DNA of 64,000 nucleotides from positions 62,001 through 126,000 of the forward strand of contig JACKPV010000024.1 of the NCBI GenBank assembly GCA_024233305.1. Direction: 5' to 3'. Position numbers and translations under genes: made by a program. Below, one piece after another: positions 56,601 to 63,676 of this stretch. This DNA is from Verrucomicrobiales bacterium (lineage in GTDB: Bacteria; Verrucomicrobiota; Verrucomicrobiia; Limisphaerales; J093). Numbering within the stretch: the first letter of the stretch is position 1; each line of letters opens with the position of its first letter. The notes under the pieces were generated by a model that was not told the origin of the DNA, ran no database searches, and worked only from the letters and a program-made list of their open reading frames with translations.

Positions 56601-57179
56601 TCAGTCGGAGGCGGACGCGGGAGCTTGCAGGCCCAGTTCACCGGCCACGGACTGCAGCGCGGCGATGACGTTGGCAATGTGCTCGTCGAGCGGCAATCCC
56701 AGCAACGCCGCGCCGTGTTCGATGTCCGACCGGCTCACCGCCGCGGCGAACGACTTCTGCTTCAGCTTCTTCCGGACGCTGCCCGGCTGCATGCCCGCCA
56801 GGCGCTCCGGCCGGACGCAGGCCACGGCCACAACGAACCCGCACAGTTCATCCACCGCGAAGAGCGTCTGGCGCAGGGGGCGGTCCAGCGGGAAATCGGC
56901 CTGGTTCCATTCAGCATGCGAGAGAATTGCCCCGACCACCTCCTCGTCCACGCCGCGATCCCGGAGGAGCTTCGCGCCTGCGCGGGTGTGATCGGGAGGA
57001 TCCGGCCAGCGTTCGTAATCGAAGTCGTGAATCAGCCCGACCAACCCCCACTGTTCGGGATCCCCGTCGAAGCGCGGCGCGTAATGGCGCATGGCGGCTT
57101 CGACGCTCAGCGCGTGTTTGATCAGGGATTCGGACTGCGTGAATTCCCGCAACAACTGGAAGGCTTGCTCGCGTGTCAT
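56601..57179 (-). CDS. HD-domain phosphohydrolase-like protein
   Basis: The protein has 192 residues and an HD metal-dependent phosphohydrolase domain: His22 in LIKHALS, His51-Asp52 in GLIHDFDYERWPD and His88 in ILSHAEW. Later sequence (FVVAVACVRPERLAGMQPGS) is helical. Such single-domain proteins may act on nucleotides, but the substrate is unknown. The start was placed at 57177-57179, where the HD domain begins, because the frame further upstream overlaps the PQQ-type gene. It lies 76 bases after that gene on the same strand. Confidence 0.82.
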   Translation of the reverse strand: MTREQAFQLLREFTQSESLIKHALSVEAAMRHYAPRFDGDPEQWGLVGLIHDFDYERWPDPPDHTRAGAKLLRDRGVDEEVVGAILSHAEWNQADFPLDRPLRQTLFAVDELCGFVVAVACVRPERLAGMQPGSVRKKLKQKSFAAAVSRSDIEHGAALLGLPLDEHIANVIAALQSVAGELGLQAPASASD

Positions 57180-57255
57180 GCAGCGTCTTCCGTCACTCGC
57201 TCGATTCGGTGTCCCGGCCGCGCCGGTGGCTCGAAGGCAACCCCCGCGACCGGGC

Positions 57256-58539
57256 TCAACGGGCGATGTCGTAGCACCAGACGGTATCGAGATCCTGCAG
57301 ATAGAGCCGCCCGCTGGCGATGACCGGGTAGCTCCACGCCTTCGATGAACCGCGATCCGGCTGGTTCGCCGGGCTGAACCGTCCCTTCTCCCGATAGCCT
57401 TCGGGCGAGCCGTCCACCAGCGCCACCTCGCCGTTCTCGCCGCGGAGATAGAGGCAACCATCAGCGTAGGCGACCGAGGCAGCGCCGATCGAGCGATCCT
57501 CCCACTTCACTTCGCCGGAACCGAATCCGACGCATTGCAGGGACTGGCCCGAGGCGCCGTACAGATAATCACCCAACCGCACCACACCGCCGATTCCGAT
57601 GGGCAGCTTCTTCGAGAAATACACCGTCTCGGCGCGATAACGGCCGTCCGCGCCGGCCTGGACACGGGCCAGACCGCCGCCGACCAGTCCGGCGGCGCTG
57701 TAGACCTGCCCGCGATAGGCCACGGGCGTCATGATGCTCCCGCCCGAGCGAAGATCCGCCGTCTCGCCATACCGCCAGAGGGTTTCGCCGGTGCGCGCGT
57801 TCACTCCGATAAGCCCTTGCTTCAGAAACTGCACATACTGCTTCACACCGCCGATTTCAGTTTGAATCACCGACGGATAGGTCGCCTCGTCGCCGCCCGG
57901 AACCGCGCACTTCCAAAGGACCGCGCCCGTGTCCTTGTGCAGGGCGACCAGCGTGGCTTCGCTCCCTCCCGGCGTGCAGACCAACGTGTCGCCATCGATC
58001 AACGGCGATTCCGCATACGCCCAAATCCCCGGCTTTCCGCCGAAATCAGCGCGGAGGTTCTTGCGCCAAACCAGTTTCCCGGAGCCCGCTTCCAGGCAAA
58101 CGAGGTCCCCGTCCGAACCCAGCGCATAGGCGTGGTCGCCATCGATCGTCGGGGTCGAACGCGCGCCCGGATAGTTGGGCTTCTGATCCGGGTTGCCGAC
58201 CTTCCCGATGCGCGTCCGCCAGACGCGATGTCCGTCCCCCGCCGCGAGCGCCTGAACGAACTCGTTGTCCAGGCCTTCGTTGCCGAGCAGAAACAGGCGG
58301 TCTTCGACGACCGCCGGCGTGGAGTAGCCCGCGCCGGTCCCGTTCACCTGCCAGCGAAGTGCGGGGCCAGCCGCCGGCCATTCGCGCAGCAGACCGGTTT
58401 CCTTCGAAATGCCGTCGCGGGTCGGCCCCCGCCATTGCGGCCAGTCATCGGCGGAAGCCGCCGCGGCAAGAAACGAGACTCCGGTCGCGAGGACCAAGGC
58501 AACCGGGCGGAAGGACAAGGAATGGAGAAGCTGTTGCAT
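57256..58539 (-). CDS. Exported PQQ-type beta-propeller protein
   Basis: The protein has 427 residues and a signal peptide (about 1-31). Repeated blades carry the PQQ-enzyme signature of alternating Trp and Gly motifs: DWPQWRGPTRDGISKETGLL, GYSTPAVVEDRLFLLGNEG, DGDHAYALGSDGDLVCLEAG and KLVWRKNL. Such PQQ-repeat proteins in this phylum are often not enzymes; no catalytic calcium or PQQ site can be assigned. It is read divergently from the riboswitch locus and, being on the opposite strand, is not under its control. Confidence 0.85.
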   Translation of the reverse strand: MQQLLHSLSFRPVALVLATGVSFLAAAASADDWPQWRGPTRDGISKETGLLREWPAAGPALRWQVNGTGAGYSTPAVVEDRLFLLGNEGLDNEFVQALAAGDGHRVWRTRIGKVGNPDQKPNYPGARSTPTIDGDHAYALGSDGDLVCLEAGSGKLVWRKNLRADFGGKPGIWAYAESPLIDGDTLVCTPGGSEATLVALHKDTGAVLWKCAVPGGDEATYPSVIQTEIGGVKQYVQFLKQGLIGVNARTGETLWRYGETADLRSGGSIMTPVAYRGQVYSAAGLVGGGLARVQAGADGRYRAETVYFSKKLPIGIGGVVRLGDYLYGASGQSLQCVGFGSGEVKWEDRSIGAASVAYADGCLYLRGENGEVALVDGSPEGYREKGRFSPANQPDRGSSKAWSYPVIASGRLYLQDLDTVWCYDIAR

Positions 58540-58616
58540 GGTGGTTTGCTAATGTCGGTGTTTAGACTAGCCGAGCCCCGCCCGTTTGTCACCCGCGAGC
58601 CTCGGGTTTCAGCGCA

Positions 58617-58647
58617 GGCCGGCTCGCCGCCGGCGACCGGCCTTTTT
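58617..58647 (+). terminator. Hairpin with T-tract upstream of the cobalamin riboswitch
   Basis: GGCCGG-C-TCGCC (58617-58628) pairs with GGCGACCGGCC (58632-58642), an 11-bp stem with one bulged C and a 3-base loop, followed by TTTTT. It points along the plus strand, but no plus-strand gene lies just upstream; it may block transcripts entering the riboswitch region from the antisense side of the propeller gene. Confidence 0.6.
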
Positions 58648-58650
58648 GCC

Positions 58651-58678
58651 TTGCCCCGATCCGGCGTCGCCCTAGCAT
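58651..58678 (+). promoter_or_regulatory. Candidate sigma70-like promoter of the riboswitch operon
   Basis: TTGCCC (58651-58656), a 16-base spacer and TAGCAT (58673-58678) form a plausible promoter about 40 bases before the riboswitch aptamer, just after the preceding T-tract hairpin. The match to consensus is moderate. Confidence 0.45.
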
Positions 58679-58716
58679 GACGGCAGTTCATTGAAAGCGG
58701 CGGGTCTGCGGATCCG

Positions 58717-58868
58717 CTCATGAACACGGTCAAAGGTCAGGGAACCCCGTGCGAATCGGGGACGGTTGCGCCACTGTGAGGGAATACGAACTCCCACGGC
58801 CACTGGATCGACGGACGATCCGGGAAGGCGGGAGCGAGGTTTGAGGTCCCGAGTCAGGATACCGCTTG
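58717..58868 (+). ncRNA. Cobalamin (B12) riboswitch aptamer
   Basis: The conserved boxes of the cobalamin aptamer appear in order: AAAGG then GGGAACCCCGTGCGAATC (58740-58757), the core GCGCCACTGTGA (58768-58779), GCCACTGG (58799-58806), GGGAAGGCGGGAGCGAGG (58822-58839) and the B12 box GAGTCAGGATACCG (58851-58864). Adenosyl- or related cobalamin binding would repress expression of the downstream genes. It lies between the candidate promoter and the PEP-CTERM-like gene, with a terminator-like hairpin after it. Confidence 0.95.
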
Positions 58869-58967
58869 GGTCGTGCTTGTCCGATTCCGCCCCGGCGGAA
58901 TCCACTTCTCCGCCAAGAGAAGGACGAGGCCAGTCGCCCGAACCGTGTTCGGGCAGAGCTTTGCAAC

Positions 58968-59010
58968 GCCTTCGTTCGCCGCTTTGTCGGGGGACGAAGG
59001 CTTTCTTTTT
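58968..59010 (+). terminator. Likely riboswitch expression platform (terminator)
   Basis: GCCTTCGT (58968-58975) pairs with ACGAAGGC (58994-59001), with further partial pairing inside, and the stem runs straight into TTTCTTTTT. It lies about 100 bases after the B12 box and about 80 bases before the first start codon, as expected for a transcriptional OFF switch. A second perfect hairpin, GATTCCGCC with GGCGGAATC at 58883-58902, lies between aptamer and terminator and could take part in antitermination. Confidence 0.8.
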
Positions 59011-59088
59011 GGCCGTGCGCCGCTCTGGAAGTCCGCCCCTTCGACCTGGTTTTCGCCCCCGGGAACCGCAACGAAGCAGAACGAAAAC

Positions 59089-60015
59089 ATGGTCAACAAA
59101 ACACAGCATTCCCTCCTCCGCACAGGACTCAGCCTGGTGATCGTCGGCGGATGGGCCCGGACAGCGCAGGCCGGCTTCGCCGACGCCATCGTCGCCTACG
59201 AGCCGGGCACAGGCTATGCCACAGATTGGGCCACAGGCGAAGGTTACCTCAACGAGACGGCCGCCCTGGGCATGCCCTCGCGCGTCACCGTCGACCCGGA
59301 TCCCCAATATGGCGGCGCCTTCCCCGTCGATCCGTTCGGGGCACCCTATTTGCGGTCGCAAATCGTCTCGCTCGGGGAAGGCGGCGAACTCACCGTCCGC
59401 CTGGCAACGCCGGCCATCAACGATCCCGCGCATCCCTACGGCATCGACTTCCAGATCTACGGCAGCGCGGCGTTTGTGATCGTCAACGGCGACTTCACGG
59501 GCGGCGGCGTCACGGATGGCAGCCTCTTCGGCGCAACCCTGGGCGAAACGCGGGTGGCGGTGAGCGAGGACGGAACGACCTTCTACGAACTGAACCCCTC
59601 GCTCGCGCCCGTGGTGGACGCCCTCTTCCCAACGGATGGCATGGGGGATTTCGGGCTGGCGGTGGATCCCTCGCTGGCCGCCGCGGACTTCGACGGACAG
59701 GACCTCGCCGGCATCCGCGCGCTCTACACCGGTTCGGCGGGCGGCGCCGGTTACGATCTGGCCTGGGCCCTCGACCGCGAAGGCAACCCGGTCGGGATCG
59801 ACGCCGCCCGGTTTGTGCGGGTGTCGGTGCTTTCGGGCCACGCCGAAATCGACGGGTTCGCCACCGTCCCCGAAGCCTCCACCGGCGCCCTGTTCCTCCT
59901 GGGACTCGCGGGCCTCCTGACGGGACGTCGCGCCCGACGGATCGGGCAGGGCTCGGAAAACAACCCACGGAATCCGGCCGATGACACCCATCACACCGCG
60001 GGCCACCGTGCGTAG
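59089..60015 (+). CDS. Exported PEP-CTERM-like protein under riboswitch control
   Basis: First gene after the riboswitch. The 308 residues have a signal peptide (about 1-27, ending RTAQA) and a beta-rich body with GIDFQIYGSAAFVIVNGDF and TLGETRVAVSEDGTTFYEL. A C-terminal sorting signal resembles PEP-CTERM: VPEAS near 261, a hydrophobic helix ALFLLGLAGLLTG and the basic RRARR. Oddly, 24 more residues follow the basic cluster, where most such proteins stop. Function unknown; it may sit at the cell surface and handle cobalamin or a corrinoid. The start at 59089 fits the signal peptide; the frame upstream runs into the riboswitch. It overlaps the next gene by 35 bases. Confidence 0.8.
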   Translation: MVNKTQHSLLRTGLSLVIVGGWARTAQAGFADAIVAYEPGTGYATDWATGEGYLNETAALGMPSRVTVDPDPQYGGAFPVDPFGAPYLRSQIVSLGEGGELTVRLATPAINDPAHPYGIDFQIYGSAAFVIVNGDFTGGGVTDGSLFGATLGETRVAVSEDGTTFYELNPSLAPVVDALFPTDGMGDFGLAVDPSLAAADFDGQDLAGIRALYTGSAGGAGYDLAWALDREGNPVGIDAARFVRVSVLSGHAEIDGFATVPEASTGALFLLGLAGLLTGRRARRIGQGSENNPRNPADDTHHTAGHRA

Positions 60016-61039
60016 CGTCCGCCGTTCGCCCGGCGGTCCCGGGCGTTGTCGGCGCGCGCCGCTTCCGCTTCGCGTCGGGATCGACCGGCTGGTTCTCCTG
60101 GGAGCTGGACTGGCCGGGGCGATCCACGGCGCCGAATGGCACGAGGACTTCTCGCGCGCACCGGCCGACAACGGTTGGGCGACGTTCGGCAAGGCGGACC
60201 TGTTCAACTGGGATGCGGACCGCGAGGCCCTGCGAGTCACGTGGGATTCGGCGCAACCGAACAGCTATCTCTGGCGGCCGCTGGGCACGGTGCTGAGTCG
60301 CGCGGACGATTTCGGATTCGGTTTCGAGATCGAACTCGATCACGTGGCGGTCGGCGGGAACCCCGCCAAACCGCATACCTTCGAACTCGCCGTCGGGTTG
60401 CATCGCCACGCCGACGCCACCACGCCGGCCTTTCGGCGCGGCAACGCGCAGTGCCCGAATCTGGTCGAGCTGGCCTACTTCCCCGACAGCGGCTACGGCG
60501 CCACGGTGTGGCCGACGGTGGTGACGGCCAACGGGCGATTCAACTGGAGCGGCGCGAACGACTTCCTGTTGCTCGAACTCGAACCAGGTTCCCGTTATCA
60601 ACTCGGGATCGAATTCTCGGCAGCGGACTCCCGACTCGCCCTCAATCTCAAGCGCGACGGCATCCCCGTTGACGGGATCCCGCCCGTGACGCTGTCGCCC
60701 CAGTTCACCGACTTCCGTGTGGACACCTTCGCCGTGCGCAGCTACAGCGACGACGGCGCCGACGGCAGCCTCTTTGCAACGGGCTGGATCGACGAAGTCC
60801 GGCTCCGCCTGCCACCGCCGCCGGTGGAAGGCATCCAGGGGCGGTGGGAGGCAGGAACCTGGAAGGTCTCGTTCGCGGGCCGCACCGGCTGGCGCTATCA
60901 GCTCCAGCGAAGGGTCCTGCCGGACGCCTGGCAGGACGTGGGCGGGAAAACCGACGGCGAAGCAAGGACGTTGGAACTGACCGACCCGGCGCCGTTGCCC
61001 GGAACGTCCTTGTACCGCGTGGCGGCGGACAAGCCATGA
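59981..61039 (+). CDS. Secreted protein of unknown function, riboswitch operon
   Basis: Second gene of the riboswitch operon, 352 residues; it overlaps the end of the PEP-CTERM gene by 35 bases and the start of the pseudopilin gene by four. The first 50 residues contain an Arg-rich n-region and a hydrophobic core (RLVLLGAGLAGAIHGAEW), a likely long signal. The body begins WHEDFSRAPADNGWATFG and continues with beta-sandwich (concanavalin-like or LamG-like) strands. The last 70 residues (WRYQLQRRVLPDAWQDVGGK to SLYRVAADKP) match the C-terminal domain seen on many exported Verrucomicrobial proteins. No enzyme motif was identified. Confidence 0.7.
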   Translation: MTPITPRATVRSVRRSPGGPGRCRRAPLPLRVGIDRLVLLGAGLAGAIHGAEWHEDFSRAPADNGWATFGKADLFNWDADREALRVTWDSAQPNSYLWRPLGTVLSRADDFGFGFEIELDHVAVGGNPAKPHTFELAVGLHRHADATTPAFRRGNAQCPNLVELAYFPDSGYGATVWPTVVTANGRFNWSGANDFLLLELEPGSRYQLGIEFSAADSRLALNLKRDGIPVDGIPPVTLSPQFTDFRVDTFAVRSYSDDGADGSLFATGWIDEVRLRLPPPPVEGIQGRWEAGTWKVSFAGRTGWRYQLQRRVLPDAWQDVGGKTDGEARTLELTDPAPLPGTSLYRVAADKP

Positions 61040-61803
61040 CCGACCGCAGAACATGCAGGTCGCGTGCCCCGAGCGCTGCCGCCCGTGCTTTCACGCTGGT
61101 CGAACTGCTCGTGGTCATTGCGATCCTGGGCGTGCTCGCCGGCCTGCTGCTACCGGCACTCTCGCGCAGCCGCGAGAAGGCGCTGGAAATCCGCTGTCGC
61201 AGCAATCTGCGCCAACTGGCCCTGGCCACCCAGATGTACACCGACGACCACGAGGGCGCACTGTTCCGCTATCGGACCGGGACGCTCAACGGAGGGGATT
61301 GCTACTGGTTCGGTTGGTTGGAACGGGGCGCGGAGGGGAAACGCCGCTTTGACGCCTCGCAAGGAGCCCTGTTCCCTTACCTGGGCGGGAGGGGTGTCGA
61401 ACTCTGTCCCTCCCTCCGCTACCATCTCCCCACCTTCAAGCTCAAGGCAGCAGGCGCGGCCTACGGCTACGGCTACAACCTCCACCTGTCGCGTCCCGCC
61501 GCCGAACCACCGCTCCGAACGGCCGGACTGCCGCGGCTCAGCGACCTGGCCTTCTTCGCCGATGCCGCCCAGGTAAACACCTTTCAAGCCCCGGCCTCCC
61601 CGGAGAATCCGTTGCTCGAGGAGTTTTACTACGTGAACACCACCGAGGCGACGGCGCACTTCCGCCACCGGCAGCGCGCCGCCGTGGCGTTCGGGGACGG
61701 GCATGTGGGAACCGAGTCATCGCTGGAAAACTCGCGGGACCTGCGACTGCCGTCGGCCTGGGTGGCACGTTTGCGCCCGGCGATCCTGCTTCCCGACCTC
61801 TGA
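61036..61803 (+). CDS. Pseudopilin with H-X9-DG motif, riboswitch operon
   Basis: Third gene of the operon; its ATG overlaps the preceding TGA (ATGA). The 255 residues carry a type IV prepilin signal: basic leader with RAFTLVELLVVIAILGVLAG, Glu at mature position 5. The C-terminal H-X9-DG motif is exact (His in HRQRAAVAFGDG). This variant is common in PVC bacteria, although its partners are usually unknown. Co-regulation with the two preceding exported proteins suggests a surface or secretion role together. Confidence 0.85.
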   Translation: MTDRRTCRSRAPSAAARAFTLVELLVVIAILGVLAGLLLPALSRSREKALEIRCRSNLRQLALATQMYTDDHEGALFRYRTGTLNGGDCYWFGWLERGAEGKRRFDASQGALFPYLGGRGVELCPSLRYHLPTFKLKAAGAAYGYGYNLHLSRPAAEPPLRTAGLPRLSDLAFFADAAQVNTFQAPASPENPLLEEFYYVNTTEATAHFRHRQRAAVAFGDGHVGTESSLENSRDLRLPSAWVARLRPAILLPDL

Positions 61804-61837
61804 AAGCCATCCCACCGATCGGCCTCAGCCGGCTTTC
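61802..61837. terminator. Possible bidirectional terminator between converging genes
   Basis: GAAAGCC (61802-61808) pairs with GGCTTTC (61831-61837), and the loop itself contains the palindrome CCGATCGG. It overlaps the stop codons of the pseudopilin and DHH genes, which converge here. The stem is short and no T-tract follows, so this is a weak call. Confidence 0.4.
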
Positions 61838-62775
61838 AACCCGTTGTCAAAGGTCTCGAGCAAACCCGCCATCCCGGTAATGCACGGAGGATTGGCAGTC
61901 GGCGGGGCGAGCACGCGGCGCAGATAGTCCAGCGCGTCCGGGATGCTGCGGATATTGCGCGGCAATGTGGCGCCCGCGGCATCGGGATGGCCGCCTCCTT
62001 GCAGTTTCCCGGCCACGGCGAGCGCCTCGCCATTGCGGCTGCGCAGGCTGGCCACGACAAGCCCGTTGCCGCGACGGGCCAACGTCATCAACGTCGAGAA
62101 ATGCCCGGCCCCGTTGTACAGCAGCTCGTGGACGATCTGATTGGGATTGCCGACGACCACCGGAACGTAGGCGATCTCCGGAGTCAACGGCTGGAGCGAT
62201 CGCCGGCTGCATTCGAGACCGAGCGGGTTCTCGACCCGGCGCCGCGTGGCCATCACTTCGAGCAGCGGATGATCGAGCAGCCGCTCCAACTCCCCCCCGA
62301 TGACCTCGTGCAGGTTCCAAAAATGATAGGCCTTAACCAACGAGGCATAGTCACTGGCCAGCTCGAAATCCGCGTGCTCGTGGAGGAAAAGATCGGCAAC
62401 GTCGTTCAACTGGACCAACCGGTCCAGGGCGTCGCTTTGCAGCCCATTTGCGCAGCAGAGATCGTAACACAGCCGGCCGGCGGACTTGCCGGGATCATGG
62501 ATGAGCCGCGCGTGGACCGGTTGCGCGCTGGCCGGATGATGATCGAACACCACCCAGTTCGGGCGGTCCATGCGGGCATCGAAACTGAAGTCGGCCACCC
62601 AGGCCGCCGGCTCGTCCAATGGCCGGTTCTGCCAGGCATGGGTGTGCCAGGCCTCGAGCCGGATCTCCTCGGCAAACAGCTTGCGCGCCAGCCGTTGCAG
62701 CAGCAGGCCGGATACAAGGCCGTCCAGGTCACTCTCGTGAGTCAGGATGACGTTGGGTTTGGGCAACACGCACAT
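61825..62775 (-). CDS. DHH-family phosphoesterase
   Basis: The protein has 316 residues of the DHH superfamily. Metal motifs are visible: THESDLDG near 12-19 (Asp-Leu-Asp in place of the usual Asp-Ala-Asp), FDHH at 77-80 and a C-terminal DHHA1-like block GGGHPDAAGATLP. It could be a nanoRNase/pAp phosphatase (NrnA-like) or a related phosphoesterase; the family members differ in substrate, and no single one can be chosen. It lies 83 bases from the divergently transcribed SDR gene. Confidence 0.82.
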   Translation of the reverse strand: MCVLPKPNVILTHESDLDGLVSGLLLQRLARKLFAEEIRLEAWHTHAWQNRPLDEPAAWVADFSFDARMDRPNWVVFDHHPASAQPVHARLIHDPGKSAGRLCYDLCCANGLQSDALDRLVQLNDVADLFLHEHADFELASDYASLVKAYHFWNLHEVIGGELERLLDHPLLEVMATRRRVENPLGLECSRRSLQPLTPEIAYVPVVVGNPNQIVHELLYNGAGHFSTLMTLARRGNGLVVASLRSRNGEALAVAGKLQGGGHPDAAGATLPRNIRSIPDALDYLRRVLAPPTANPPCITGMAGLLETFDNGLKAG

Positions 62776-62858
62776 CTTGGGCGGTCACTCTAGCGAAACC
62801 CACGACGCCTTCAAACCTTGATTTTGCTTCACCGCACGTCCGGCTTTGGCCAGAGTCC

Positions 62859-63671
62859 ATGACCATGGATCTGTTCAAGCTCGACGGAGAAGTGGCGGTG
62901 TTGATCGGGGCCGGCGGGGTGCTGGGAGGCGCCATTGCGCGCGGGTTCACGGCCGCCGGCGCCAGGGTCGCCATCCTGGATTTCTCACCCGAAGCCGGCG
63001 AAGCCCGCGTCAAGGAACTGCGCGAACTCGGCGGCACGGCGGAGTTCTTCCCCGCCAACGCCGTCAAACGCGACACCCTCGAAGCCGCCGCCGAAGGCGT
63101 GGAACGAACGCTTGGCGCCCCCACCATCCTGCTCAATGCCGCCGGCGGCAACGACCCGAAAACCACCGTCACCGCCGAAAACCGCTTCGAGGACATTCCC
63201 CTCGAAAACTGGCACGCAAACGTTGACCTGAACCTCGTCGGCGGCGCGTTCCTCCCCTGCCAGGTGTTCGGCCCGGGCATGGTCGCGCGCGGCAAGGGCA
63301 GCATCATCAACATCGCCAGCGTCTCGGCCCACCTGCCGTTGTCCCGCGTGGTCGCCTACTCCGCCGCCAAGGCCGCGGTGCTCAACCTCACCCGGTTCCT
63401 CGCCCGCGAATGGGCGCCCAGCGGAGTGCGCGTGAATTCCATCACCCCCGGCTTCTTCCCCGCCGGCCAGAACCGCAAGCTGCTGTTCAACGACGACGGC
63501 TCCCCGACCGAACGCACGCAGTCCATCTGGACCCACACCCCGATGGCCCGCTTCGGCGAGGCCGAAGAACTCGTGGGCGCCGCCCTCTTCCTCGCCAGCC
63601 CGCGCGCAAGCAGTTTCGTCACCGGCGCGGACATCCGCGTCGACGGCGGTTTCCTCGCGCAAACCATCTGA
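62859..63671 (+). CDS. SDR-family oxidoreductase (mannonate/fructuronate type)
   Basis: NAD(P)-dependent short-chain dehydrogenase of 270 residues. The cofactor motif is GAGGVLGGAIARG at 18-30. The catalytic triad is Ser154 (NIASVSA), Tyr167 and Lys171 (YSAAK). The long loop after the active site (GFFPAGQNRKLLFNDDGSPT) and the overall pattern resemble D-mannonate oxidoreductases/fructuronate reductases of the SDR type; this subgroup call is tentative. A second ATG two codons in (62865) is an alternative start. The LarA-like gene begins 5 bases after its stop, so the two are probably co-transcribed. Confidence 0.85.
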   Translation: MTMDLFKLDGEVAVLIGAGGVLGGAIARGFTAAGARVAILDFSPEAGEARVKELRELGGTAEFFPANAVKRDTLEAAAEGVERTLGAPTILLNAAGGNDPKTTVTAENRFEDIPLENWHANVDLNLVGGAFLPCQVFGPGMVARGKGSIINIASVSAHLPLSRVVAYSAAKAAVLNLTRFLAREWAPSGVRVNSITPGFFPAGQNRKLLFNDDGSPTERTQSIWTHTPMARFGEAEELVGAALFLASPRASSFVTGADIRVDGGFLAQTI

Positions 63672-63676
63672 ACTCC

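Noticed and set aside
57256..58539. PQQ-type propeller as a BtuG-like B12-binding protein next to the riboswitch
   Set aside because: BtuG is a surface propeller lipoprotein that binds B12, so the adjacency was tempting. This protein has ordinary PQQ-type blades, no lipobox and is divergently transcribed, outside riboswitch control.
58672..60240. 522-residue minus-strand frame opposite the riboswitch operon
   Set aside because: It lies opposite the riboswitch and the PEP-CTERM-like gene, has an Arg-rich composition and no recognisable motif.
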